DNA of 64,000 bases, taken from Gaeumannomyces sp. JS-464 (lineage: Eukaryota; Ascomycota; Sordariomycetes; Magnaporthales; Magnaporthaceae). The DNA is taken from contig NGZR01000001.1 of NCBI GenBank assembly GCA_002197995.1, positions 13,411,501 to 13,475,500 of the forward strand, in the 5' to 3' direction. Positions within the stretch are counted from its first letter, which is position 1, and every line of letters starts with the position of its first letter. The notes beneath the pieces are model-generated. The model saw nothing but the letters and a program-made list of their open reading frames with translations. It did no database searches and had not been told where the DNA came from. The position numbers and the translations under genes are program-made. This document shows, one piece after another, positions 10,545-20,843 of this stretch.

Positions 10545-11960
10545 ACCTTTATAAAAAATACCATATAAACGAAAACGGAGTTTTATACTTCCGAAAACGC
10601 TTAGTAATTCCCGTTTAAAAGGCATTTCGAATTTAAATTATAGCATAATATTATAACGATTTTCGAGCAAAGCATTTCGGAATATATAAAACGGTAAAAC
10701 TAATTAAACGCAAATTTTATTAAAAAAACGTAAAAAAAATATCGCGAAATACGTTCGCTTTTATTAAGCATGCTAAAAAGCGAAAATGCTAAAACACAAA
10801 TTTTATAACGAATTTTAACCACTTTTATTACCCAAATACTCTTTTTAAAAAATTAATTTAAATTTTATTACGAGGTTATTAAAATGCTTAACGTTTATAA
10901 GCTAAACGTATAATGCAATGTTTGTAATAGTAAACCGCTTTACTAAATACGTTAAATTTATTTTTATACGAAAAACAATTTCGGCTTTTTTTTTTGCTTA
11001 AATGCTATAGCAATACGTCGAATGCTAATTCGGCATTTTTAAAAGCATCGTAAATAACCGAAACTCGCTATTTACTAGTTATTTTTAAACTAAGTATAGG
11101 AAAACGTTTTAATTCGCCCGTCGGCTATCTATTGCGTTTCATTTTTAAACCGACGGCTAAACCGAACGTATTTACTAAACGTTAACGCATTATTTGCGAA
11201 CGTTTATTAACCGGGAAAAGTTCGGCTAAATAACGGTATTATATAAAGCCGAATTCGTTTATAATAACGCAAAACACGAAATTATTAAAATTAGCTTTTT
11301 CGAAACTTTGTATGGTTTTAACCCACGTATATATAAGGTTATAACAAACCTAAAAAAAATTAAGGTTTAAAAAGTGTTAAAAAGGCTGCATTACATTCGT
11401 CGGGTTAAAGCCGATATGCGGACGAACTATACTCGAGCAATAAAAGTTTAACGCCGGTATTATAACCAAAAACGACAATTTTAAAAATACCAAAAAAGGC
11501 AAATCGTTAAACTATTTATTCGAAATTTTCGATTTAAAGCAAAAAAGCGCAAATTCGCATTTATATATATTCGTATATTTATCGTAAAAAGGGTAAAAAA
11601 TTTATAAAGTTTAATTGCCGGTTAAATATAGTTAATTATATAACGTTTTTTCCGTTGCTTTATTAAAGCCGTAAAACGATTTTAAACCTTGGGTTTTCAA
11701 TTCCGCTTTTCCAAATTTAAAAAAGAAAACCGAAAAATAAAAGGTAAAAACGTGGTCGATATGCAAAAGCAAAACAAATCCCGCTCGTTTTTAATAAAAT
11801 AAGCAAAATGGCCGGCAAAATATAACATATAAAAACTAAAAAAACATTTAAACAACGCATAAAAACTAGTTAAAAGCTATTTAAAAAAAAAGCGCAAAAC
11901 GTATCGCAAATGGGATAACCCTATTCCGGGGCTAAAAAAAAATAAAAAGTAAAAAAAAAG
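10545..11960 (+). pseudogene. pol: integrase and C-terminal chromodomain
   Basis: YHINENGVLYFRKRLVIP near 10555 is the start of the HHCC zinc-binding region of integrase; part of it persists (KHFGIYKTVKLIKRKFY). The catalytic core shows VNRFTKYVKF near 10930 (expected VDRFTKY) and IVNNRNSLFTS (expected SDRG), so Asp residues are Asn, while TERIY keeps the Glu region. About 11740-11950 reads VVDMQKQNKSRSFLIK, then WPAKI, then KWDNPIPG, matching a chromodomain tail that in chromoviruses guides insertion to heterochromatin. Heavily interrupted. Confidence 0.75.
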
Positions 11961-11999
11961 GAAAATAAAAATTTAAAACCGCCGAAAAATCCCTAGCTA

Positions 12000-13221
12000 T
12001 TATTTAACGTTTAACGACCGCGTTTTAATAAAAAAGTCCTTATTGCTATTATTTCCCTTTTTAAATTTCGAATCGTTAGCAAATCGAATTACGATTTAAA
12101 CTTTAGCGATTTAGTATAAAATCGGGTTACCGTTAATATCGACGAATAATAATACGTCGTTAAATTTAATTTCCACCTCGCAATTTAAACCTTTTTTAAA
12201 CTCCTCGTTCGAAAGGTTAAAAGCTTAATTTTCGTTAAAAACCTTCTATTATAACTCCGGAAACTGGAAAAAACGGATACCGTTAATAGCCGAATTAAGC
12301 ACAATATCGTAAAAAAGCACGAAACGCAATTTCCAATTAACGCGAGCTATAACCAAAGCCCGACCCCGAAAAACAAATTAGCTTATCCGAGTTAACATTT
12401 CGTTAACCTCGGTAAGCTCGCTATAAAAAGCGTACCGAATATGCACCCTCGGATACGCCGCAAACGCACGCCTTTTCGCGAGCAACCGGTGGTATTAAAC
12501 ATTTATAAGCAAGTTTCGAAACGTCGGAAAATGGTACGAGTTATAATCGTCGAATTTCCAAAAAAAGTGGCAATATAAAAGCTTTACGAAAGTTAAAAAG
12601 GCGGATTTAATAAAAATTCGACCATTATTAGCAGCAAAATAAAAAAAACCATAATAAGCCGAAAGATAAATCGTAACGGAAAAACTATAAAGGTTTTCCT
12701 ATAAAAACAAATTAAAAAAAGCGAAATCGCGTAATAAGTTTACCGAAAAATTTAGTAAACCATTATGCATTTATTAGCATATTTTTAACAAGTTTAAATA
12801 AATATTAAAAAGGAAACCTCGAGGTAAAAAACGATAAGCTTAACCCCGGTAAATGCACCGAAAATAACGGCCTGCTTTAATAATGCCGGTGGTATATATT
12901 AGGTCGTGCTTAAAATGCGTCCTACTTCGAAAAAGGTCGGCCATATAGCAATTGCTATAAAGAAACGGCGTTAAACACTATTAAAAGCCACCGTGCCGGT
13001 AATAAAAGCAATTTAAACTCGTTAGCGGTCCTTTTTTGCAAAAAAACGCAAAGCGAAACGATGTTTTTATCGGCGAGGTCGTTAAGCTCGTTAAGCCGAC
13101 GAGTAACGCTAACGGGGTATATTAGCAACGAGGGTGTTCCGAAAGTCCAAATTAAAGCTAAACCGGAAAACGGAATGGCAAAAAAAAAGCGGACTTTTTT
13201 AGGAATGCTATAATCGGCCAA
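12000..13221 (-). pseudogene. Probable antisense reading frame in the 3' part of the LTR element
   Basis: After the chromodomain the plus strand gives no recognisable protein, but the minus strand does look coding. One piece is an 88-residue open frame at 12955-13221 (MADYSIPKKVRFFF...). Another, from 12944 down to about 12010, contains ordered protein-like segments such as RGRALVIARVNWKLRFVLF and NCEVEIKFNDVLLFVDINGN, with about a dozen TAA/TAG codons. The two pieces are in different frames. No domain recognised. Antisense genes have been described in Boty-type gypsy elements of Botrytis (brtn), which makes this plausible but not proven. Confidence 0.4.
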
Positions 13222-13958
13222 AAATGGTAAAAGCTTCCTCCGTAAAACTAATTACGATCGCCCGCTCCGCATCGTTAAAAGCGAAAAGGCGACGGCGAAA
13301 TGCCTCGTTAGTGGTAGCGTCGTAAAACATAATTTTGCAGCAAAATCGAGTTAGCGTACGCTCGAAACGAGCGAGCCGAAAGGGAGGACGAAAACGTATA
13401 ATCGCGACCGTAATTGGAAAAAAAACGTAATTAAGCGTAATCGAAACCGCGACCGCAGCTGGAAAAAGCCTAAATTCGGGCTAAACAAAAAGCGCAAAAA
13501 ATTGCGGGAAAAAAAAAAAGCGCTAATTTTAAAAAGCAAACGCAGGCTTTAATGCGTTAAAAGCGCGAGCTTTATAAGCAAATAAGCAATGCGAAGGCAA
13601 AAGGAATAAAACAACAACCAGCGGCGTTTAATCGTTACTGCTAATTGTGTTATTAAAAGGAAGGAAAACAACGCCGGCCGGCCGGAAAGAAAATAAAAAG
13701 GTTTACCGGCAAAACCGCTTTTGCTTTAACCGTCGCCGGCTTTATACGGCCAACGTTACCGAAAACGCTACCAAATCTTATAAGCTTTACTAGCACCCTG
13801 TTAAAAAAAGCTATTCGCATTTTTATATTACTAAAAAACCATTTACCCCAAATGGTAAAGGCATTAATAAACTTAGCTTGCCCGCCAATTCGCCATAAAC
13901 CGACCAAGCTTTAACGCGACCATTTCGCTAATAAGCATTGCCGAAACGTTAATGCTTT

Positions 13959-13971
13959 AAAAGGGGGACAG
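13959..13971 (+). promoter_or_regulatory. Polypurine tract of the LTR element
   Basis: AAAAGGGGGACAG sits immediately upstream of the right LTR (13972). This is the expected place and composition for the plus-strand DNA primer of an LTR element and supports plus orientation. Confidence 0.7.
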
Positions 13972-14252
13972 TGTAAGGAGGCTCGCCGCGATAATGGCGG
14001 GCCACCGCTACAGTAAGGAGCTTTAGCCTTGTTTACGGGCCGAGCCACGTGGAGGCCTAAGGCACCCAGGCACGTGACAGGGGGCCTAAGGGAGGCCACG
14101 CTATTTAGGCAGCTTGTAAAAGGCAATTCCCAGATTGCCGGAACAAGCTAAAGTTATCGTATTTACCTTATAGCAATATAGGCTTTTAACCTTTAATCAC
14201 CGTTTACGGTCATCGTGATTACTTCGTACAGGCTTTCGGCTTACCCGTGACA
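13972..14252 (+). repeat. Right LTR
   Basis: Starts TGTAAGGAGGCTCGCC, ends ACCCGTGACA. Less RIP-damaged than the left copy: its CpA and TpG sites are mostly intact. It abuts the left arm of a large palindrome with no spacer. Confidence 0.88.
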
Positions 14253-15289
14253 TCTAACCACGACGCACCTTTTTATACTAGCGATAATAAATCCAAATAA
14301 AATCGCAAAAATACGTACAAAAAAGTAAACGAAAGCTAAATTCTTGGGCTTTTTAAAACTGCTATACGCGTAATTTCAAGTTTCGTAACGTGTATAATCC
14401 GGAATTGAAAAGAAAAGTGGAAAAAACGAACCCACCTTTTTAAATTTGTAATAATAAATTTAAACAAAATCGTAAAAATACGTAAAATATATATATAGAA
14501 AATTGAATTTTCGGGCTTTTATTGTATATTAAATTTGCATTTCCGTATATTTCTTATAATTAAATATTTAAGTTTGAAAATAAAAATAAAAAATACATAT
14601 TAAATATAAAAGAAATAAAAACGTATATAACTTTTTTAATTTACGGTTTTCATTTTCGGGGTATTTTGTATAAAATAAACGTTAAAAAGCCCGTTTTATT
14701 TTAATTAACCGAATAGTAATTTTATTTTCCTCCATTTAAATAAAAACAATTTTACTATTTATTAATAAAATATTTATATGTAAAAACAATATTATTTATA
14801 TTTAAATAAGGAAAAATAGTATTACTATTTGGTTTATTAAAATAAAATAAGCTTTTTAACGTTTATTTTATACAAAATACCCCGAAAATGAAAACCGTAA
14901 ATTAAAAAAGTTATATACGTTTTTATTTCCTTTATATTTAATATGTATTTTTTATTTTTATTTTCAAACTTAAATATTTAATTATAAGAAATATACGGAA
15001 ATGCAAATTTAATATACAATAAAAGCCCGAAAATTCAATTTTCTATATATATATTTTACGTATTTTTACGATTTTGTTTAAATTTATTATTACAAATTTA
15101 AAAAGGTGGGTCCGTTTTTTCCACTTTTCTTTTCAATTCCGGATTATACACGTTACCGAAAACTTGAAATTACGCGTATAGCAGTTTTAAAAAGCCCAAG
15201 AATTTAGCTTTCGTTTACTCCTTTGTACGTATTTTTGCGATTTTATTTGGATTTATTGTCGCTAGTATAAAAAGGTGCGTCGTGGTTGG
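14253..15289. repeat. Palindrome of about 1.04 kb with arms near 500 bp
   Basis: The sequence from 14253 (TCTAACCACGACGCACC) is repeated inverted from 15289, and the match continues for almost 500 bp on each side towards a centre near 14771. I see few differences: GATAAT against GACAAT, AAAAAA against AAAGGA, a short indel near 14388, and more divergence close to the centre. The left arm mostly has the RIP-like (C-to-T/G-to-A) state. The left arm begins at the first base after the right LTR; the right arm runs into the truncated pogo transposase. It could be a foldback element or an inverted duplication. Confidence 0.85.
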
Positions 15290-15926
15290 AGCGGGGTGGC
15301 GGAAAGTGGGGGGGGTCGGAAAACGGGGGTTTTGACTTAAATGCGAGATCCGGGCTTTTTTTTTTTTTTTGCAAAAGCCGGGTTTCCGCGAGGCCTAAAA
15401 CGAGCCCGTTACTCGTCTTGCCCTCCTGGAGGCCCCCCTCGTCGGCGTTGTACGTATTTTCCGGCTTAATCCCGGCCACCTCCGGGACCTCGAGGCGTTG
15501 CCACCACTGTTTTATTACTTCCGTAGTAGCCCCTTTAAAACGGGCCGACTTTATGCGCCGGCCCCTTCCGACCCGGATCTTTGGATATCGGCCTAAAAAG
15601 CCACGAATCCAATGCTTCCCGAGGGGCTGAGAGGCGCCCCCTTGCCGGAGGATCTTTTGTGCAAAAAACCGGATTTTTGCATGTGTTGGCGGGAGCCCTA
15701 AAGAGGCCTGTAGCAAGATCCAGTCGGCTAGGCGCTTCTCCTGCTCAGGGGCTATCCGTTGATAGGGCTTTTGCGATTGCCGGATAGGTAGGGCGCCTCG
15801 GAGGCGGTCTTGTAGGGTTGACCTCGGTACCCCGTAAGCTCGGGCAGCCTTCCGGATTGGGACCTTCGCTTGCACCGCGGCGATAGCCTGTTCGACCTCT
15901 CGTTCTGTATACTGCTTCTCTGGCAT
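15243..15926 (-). pseudogene. 3'-truncated pogo-type transposase (HTH-psq / CENP-B type), not RIP-damaged
   Basis: The preferred start is the ATG at 15926 (MPEKQYTEREVEQAIAAV). Residues 1-45 form a psq-type helix-turn-helix (KAARAYGVPRSTLQDRL), followed by a CENP-B-type DNA-binding domain (RIAPEQEKRLADWI to RYPKIR). The start of the DDE domain carries the first catalytic Asp (TYNADEGG). After AETRLLQK a run of 15 A (minus strand, 15356-15370) occurs and the family resemblance ends. The remaining codons read into unrelated sequence and the palindrome arm, so roughly the C-terminal half is missing. It is GC-rich with no RIP stops, so it was probably inserted or duplicated later than its neighbours. 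Confidence 0.8.
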
Positions 15927-16027
15927 TTCAGCAGTCGAATGCAGCAAAAAGTAAGGAAAACGGATCAAAATTGATGGAATGCCGTAGAATTGAAGTACGC
16001 GTGACGATCGAGGCCGTGGGGCTGACA

Positions 16028-16066
16028 GGGTGGCCGGACAGGGGGGTGGCCGGACAGGGGGTGCAC
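16028..16066. repeat. Short tandem GTGGCCGGACAGGGG repeats, possible transposon end
   Basis: Two and a half copies of GGTGGCCGGACAGGGG lie about 100 bp upstream of the transposase start. Position and form suit the subterminal repeats of the truncated pogo element's 5' end. The other end is not in the window, so this cannot be confirmed. Confidence 0.45.
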
Positions 16067-16227
16067 TGACTTAAGCTCAAACTCCCCGATAGCGCCATCA
16101 AGGAGGCCCAACGTATAAAACCCGTGCAGCGAGGGTAAATCCCCCATGCGCCCACCCCTACCCGCTCTTCTCTTCCACACGCCAGAAACACCAATACTAA
16201 CATGGTACCCCCACAACAACAGCAACC

Positions 16228-16645
16228 ATGGTGCGCAAAGTCATGTCCGACGCCCAGCTTCCCGGCGGCGTGTCGGTGCGCAAGGGCGACTTCGTGGTCG
16301 TCGACTCGGCCAGCCGCCTCAACCCGGCCGTGTACCCGGAGCCGGAAAAGTACAACTTTCGCCGCTTCCACGACGCGCGCGAGCACAAGGGCGGGCGCCG
16401 AGCGCACGTCGCAGCTCGTCTCGGTCGGGCCCGACCACCTGGCCTTTGCGCTGGGCAAGTACGCGTGCCCGGGCCGCTTCTTCGCCGCCGACGAGATCAA
16501 GCTCGCGCTCGCGCACCTGCTGCTCAAGTACGACTGGAAGCTGGCGCCCGGCACGAAGCCCGAGCCGGCCCACTTTGGCCTCGAGACCCTCGTGAACCCC
16601 GAGTCCAGGCTGCTCTGCAGGAGCAGGAAACCCGAGCTGACCTAG
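16228..16645 (+). pseudogene. C-terminal relic of a cytochrome P450
   Basis: P450s are haem monooxygenases of the endoplasmic reticulum. Only about 140 C-terminal residues remain. The first frame gives the post-ERR segment with the PERF-like motif (YPEPEKYNFRRFHDARE). After about 16390 the continuation is in the next frame and includes the haem-binding loop FALGKYACPGRFF with its Cys ligand, then a normal C-terminus ending at 16645. The I-helix and ExxR regions are absent upstream, where sequence is unrelated, so this is a 5'-truncated fragment with a one-base frameshift at a GGGCGGGCG run. The region upstream bears transposon ends, which may explain the truncation. Confidence 0.8.
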
Positions 16646-19475
16646 ATCCTCTGTCCGTGGAGAGCGAGGAACAAAAGTGTAGAGGCAGAGGAAGAGCGAG
16701 GGTAGCTTTGTCTGTTTTGAGCAGAAAAGAAGGCCGTCTTTTTGCAGGCGTTGGCGGCGACACCCCAACTCCCAGGTGACCGGAGAACATATTGAGATTG
16801 TGGCTACCGACTTCATATATATAGGTATAGGTGGATGTGTGAATACAAGAAATTTAAGGGAAGTCTACACAATAATTTAAAGCGATTATATTAGGAAATT
16901 ACCATGCTCGCCGGGACTATAAACCGTAAATTTCATTACTTTATTCTGACGTATTGTGAGGCACTCTGTTTAACCGTTTAACCTCTGCTAACACCGCCAC
17001 CCCGATTTCCCCTATTCCCTTTAAAGTACATTAACGCCTGTTCGGCCCGAGATGTTAGAACATTTAACGTTTTGCGAGACTTGAGCTGAAAACAATCTGG
17101 GGGCAGCCACAACCTTCCACAGCCATCCATCTCTTACCCCTAACTGGTTAAAAGTGGTCTGGGTTTATTACGTGTTATTTTAAACCTCGTCATGTCGAGC
17201 AAGATCGTAGCAGGCCTTTCTTGTGGTAAACTAGGATTTGTGGGAAGCCAGCGTTAATTTGGCAACGTGATCCTTTCGGCCGTAATCGTTTCTACCCGTT
17301 CGCTTTGCCTTGCACGGACTAGGCGGCACCAATCCCTGCGATGTGTGGGCGGACCCGCCAGACCTGCAAGCAGAGTATCTAATTTTAAAAACGCCACGTT
17401 TGCTGCAAACGATCACAAAGCTCACAATGGTTAACTTTTAGCACAGGTTGCCATAATTTGAACCTGCGTGCTTTAAGCGAGGTAACCACCACGCCATTTT
17501 AAAAAAAAAAACCCGGCTTTGTAATTTTAGCGGTATAATAAGACATTGTTAAAATTGTACAGAAATCTGGAACTTCACAGGGTTTCTACCTAGGTTTGGG
17601 GAGAGGTGCGGACAATAAACAGCTGGTAAATTGTAGAAAGTGTGTTGTGACCCACAGCCCCAGCTGCTGGGTATAAAGTTCAAATCTACTAAGGAATCAA
17701 CTCGAAATTCCATTTTATCATTGGAGCCCCTCCCAACCGGAAATAACCTAAGTGATTTGTGCGTCGCACTTGGTAACGACGGGCGCCTAATGATTGAGAC
17801 ACATCGGGCACTACCCGGGGCTCCTACTTCTATTTGCAACTCGGTCCAGCGTCGGCCAGACGTCCATGGCAGGGTAAGGGGAGGAGCAATGGCGATAAGA
17901 CGTCCTTCCATGATGAATAAAGTCAGCATAATATCTGGCCTCCAAGCGACTGGCTCGTCCGAGACCGATCAATGACGCTTCGCGTCGGACCTGGAGACCG
18001 AAATCTCCACCCTAGCAACCTGGTGCCAGGTTACGCGGCAGCAGAGAGAGCCCATTGTCTCCAGCGCAGGGAATGAGGCCCGGGGTGAAGTAGCGACCGT
18101 GACCAGTGACGACAGAGATGCTGGCGTGTGCTCTTCAAATTTTGTCACGTCCCTGCCGTCCAGCAACGGATATCATGGCGCCAGGAAGAAGTTTCTTGAT
18201 AGGCTTGCCGAGCTCCTCTGCCACAATAAGAACGATTCTCTTATCACGAGCACAGGGATGTTTACAACGACCGCGGGGTCGTGATCATTGCGGCCCGGAA
18301 CTGGCCGTCAGGGGAAACATGGATAGAGTGAGATGTCTCCCTCCTCACGCACCTGGCCGTTGTCCTTGAGAGGGCCTCCCCGAATTGTGAGTGCTCAGCT
18401 GTCATAGTTATGAAGATGGCGGAGAACTAACGTTCTCGGAGCAGCGGTTTTGGCACCTCATGTCTTTTACGAGCTGCAAGATATCCTCACATCCTACTAT
18501 CGAGGCCATGTCCGCACCAAAACTTATAACGCCACAGATTACCATCCGCCGAAAGGGCTTCACGGTATTGCATGAAGCTCCGCATCCGGAGATCGAGAAT
18601 GTGTTTTTTTTTTTCTCTCTTTTTCTGGGGAACACTTGACGTCGCCCTGCGCCAAGTTGTGCTTAGGAAAATAGGTATCCACTCAGCGACAATAGCGCAA
18701 GCTTGAGCCAGGCCCTCGTGGATAAGGCCACATAAGCTGTGGCTGGGACGGAACGGCAACGCCCGCGGGGCCATCGGGGACGGCAAATAAACAACTGGGC
18801 GCTGTAAAAGGAGAAGCAAAAAGTTATTCCTACCGAAAGGAACCGCTACTTCATCAAAGTCGTGTCGAGGCTCCGATCCGTGGGGAGAAAATGTGGGCCG
18901 CCAATCTGTCCGACCGGAATAGGGAGTAGCCATGCCGGATCGAATCGGGGCAGAAGCAGTTTACACAAGCATTGGGTTTAAAGGGAATTGAGGTCGAGCA
19001 TCACTCGATGACGAGGGACTGCGGAGGATGCGCCGGCATCTTTCCGAGAAGCTGACTCCGTCTCCACGCCAGCCGATCCCGGGCCGCCGGTGCCGCAAGC
19101 CACGGCCACCCTGAGGAGCGCGTGCCGCCGAGGGGCATGTATGTTTACCCTAAACGGATGTTCTCCCGTCGCTGACAGCTTTTTTTTTCTCTCTTTTATA
19201 AACTAGATATATTAAAATAGTGGCCCGTAGCACGCCTTGGGGAGCCTGGAAGGCGGCCGCCACTCCTGCCACGAAGCATCAGTTACAATAACAGCGCCTG
19301 CCCTGCTATACAAACACAGTGTAATCCCGCGGTTGCCCTAGCCCGCGCCCAGAACGAACAAGTAGATATGTAGTGCCGTGACTTTACCGAATACCAGCCT
19401 AACCCATCGGATGTAACTATGGGTCGCTCAGCCCTTTTGATACCTGCTTCCCGCATGCGATAGTGGGAAAGGAGA
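16646..19475. other. No gene identified (2.8 kb)
   Basis: Open frames here are short, overlap on both strands and contain no motif I recognise. An A-run (17501-17511) sits next to a tRNA-like fragment (17437-17497) that does not fold as a tRNA. A T-rich tract lies near 18604. Probably old intergenic or transposon-derived sequence. Confidence 0.45.
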
Positions 19476-20843
19476 TCATGCGGCTGGCTCCCGGCCGACA
19501 TGGATGTCTTGACCTGCCGCGTCGTGTGGCAGGGCTTCTAATTCGTAGGCGGGGCCGGCACCGCTACCATCGTGAACGGCGTCCGAGCTTCCCAGGCGCG
19601 AGGCTTTGGCTGCCGGTGGTATGGGGGACAGCCACCCAGAGATTCGGTGGGTTGGGTTTGTCGACTGGTGACCGGTCGCAGTGCTGGCCGTCGTCGTTCC
19701 CTTTGGCCCGTTCCTTTCCGGGACGGCGGTGGAGTTGGGGATATGATGCGCAAGTACGGTCGGAGTGGCGGCAGGCAGGCGATGATCAGACAAACATAGA
19801 GGTCGAGGGCGGAATAAAAGTCTTTGGACCAAGAAAAAAAAAGAAAGAAAAAAACACTAGTCAGCATGGGAAGGGGGCATTGTGCTCTTGGGAGAGGGGA
19901 GGGATCGCGGTTATGCTTACTTAGAGATGCCAACGTGATGGTGGATAGAGTGAGCTGAACCAGGAGGAAGCGCAGTCCTAAGCAGACACCGATGTCGATG
20001 ATGCCAAGGCCAAACGTGACGTAAAGGCCAATTTTCACTTCTGTCGCCATGTGCCTGCCCTGCCGCAGAATGAGGAAGGGGAGAATGAAAACTGGCTTCC
20101 GGTCAGAGTCTCGTCGCCGACAGCAGCATTTTGTTGCAGAGGGGAAGGGGCGCACATACTTAAAATGTCGGAGACGAAATGAATCGACCATAAAATCTGG
20201 AATATCTGAGCCGAAGGGCACGCATCTTCCGGGTTGAGCGACCTGGCATCAGTTAGCTAAAAGGCTGTGGTAAATCAGGGCGAAGACTTTGTAGCGGCAT
20301 GGGCAGGCAATTACCAAATACGTGACATCGGGAGGCACGACAAGGCGAGCACCAGAATTGTCACAATAGATCCGCTGATGGTGAACGCCATGGTCCCATA
20401 AAGCGCGTATCTTTCGTAGACGAATTGTTGAGGAAACATGTCCAGGTAAAGGCCGAGGATGGCGAATTTGCACACGTAAAAGCCGACGTAAAAGGGGAAG
20501 CCGGTGAAGTACCAGTACTATCGACAGGTGTATTAGTCGGCCGCCCTGAAAACAAGCGGCGGGGCGCGTGCTTGCGTCTCGACCAAATCGGCTGGCGTAC
20601 CTTGTTGAAAAGCACATAGTCTTCCGGGCTGCCTTCGTAATTCGCGAACGACACCAGGAGGTCTGAGGACCAGCCCAGGCGGAGCGCATACACGTCGGCC
20701 GACGATGTGGTGACGGCGCATAACCAAGTGAGGAGGATCAGGTAGTCCCTAACATTGGGCGACTTGCGCCGAATATTACGTGCGAGGTGGAAACGGGCGC
20801 AGAGAAGGACTAGTGAAATGAAGGCCAGTGTGCTTTGAAGCGC
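19476..20843 (-). CDS. Fungal rhodopsin-domain integral membrane protein, 5' end unresolved
   Basis: A multi-exon gene on the minus strand. Exons inferred from splice sites: 20601-20843, 20315-20517, 20160-20242, 19921-20091 and a last one from about 19830 to 19476. Joined, they give the seven-helix fungal rhodopsin-like pattern: ALQSTLAFISLVLLCARFHL, YWYFTGFPFYVGFYVCKFAI, GSIVTILVLALSCLP, VFILPFLILRQ, KIGLYVTFGLGIID and FYSALDLYVCLIIACLPPLR. The acidic/polar tail ends with DIHVGREPAA. The tail is in another frame from LPPLR, so an extra short intron or a one-base error lies near 19770. The first exon (start codon, first helix) was not found upstream of 20843. Such proteins often sit near secondary-metabolite or effector genes; the ligand is unknown. 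Confidence 0.65.

Larger units (their letters stand above)
5236..14252 (+). mobile_element. Ty3/gypsy chromodomain-type LTR retrotransposon, RIP-degraded
   Basis: A 9.0-kb element lies between two direct LTRs of about 282 bp. In plus-strand order it has a capsid-like region (from about 6288), a CCHC zinc knuckle (7141-7182), aspartic protease (about 7461), reverse transcriptase (about 8150-8900), RNase H (about 9170-9345), an 18-bp tandem repeat (10073-10540), integrase (about 10560-11400), a chromodomain (about 11740-11950), a 2-kb tail with minus-strand open frames, and a polypurine tract before the right LTR. This order is that of fungal chromoviruses. I could not find a 5-bp target duplication (AAAAT on the left, TCTAA on the right), so one end may be rearranged. 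Confidence 0.85.

Noticed and set aside
10046..10564. 172-residue minus-strand frame of Gly-Ile-Ala-Phe-like repeats and a 122-residue plus-strand repeat frame
   Set aside because: Both are shadows of the 18-bp tandem repeat. The frame that continues into integrase is the Asp-Ala-Val-Gln-Asn-Arg one.
1..15300. CRISPR array or prokaryotic operon
   Set aside because: Tandem repeats here have no spacers, and all proteins are fungal transposon products.
15928..16554. 208-residue minus-strand frame over the P450 stub
   Set aside because: Antisense shadow of GC-rich coding sequence and transposon-end repeats; no motif.
17437..17497. tRNA-like A-box and B-box on the minus strand
   Set aside because: Contains TGGCGTGGTGG and GGTTCAAAT with sensible spacing, but the anticodon stem does not pair and no acceptor stem was found.
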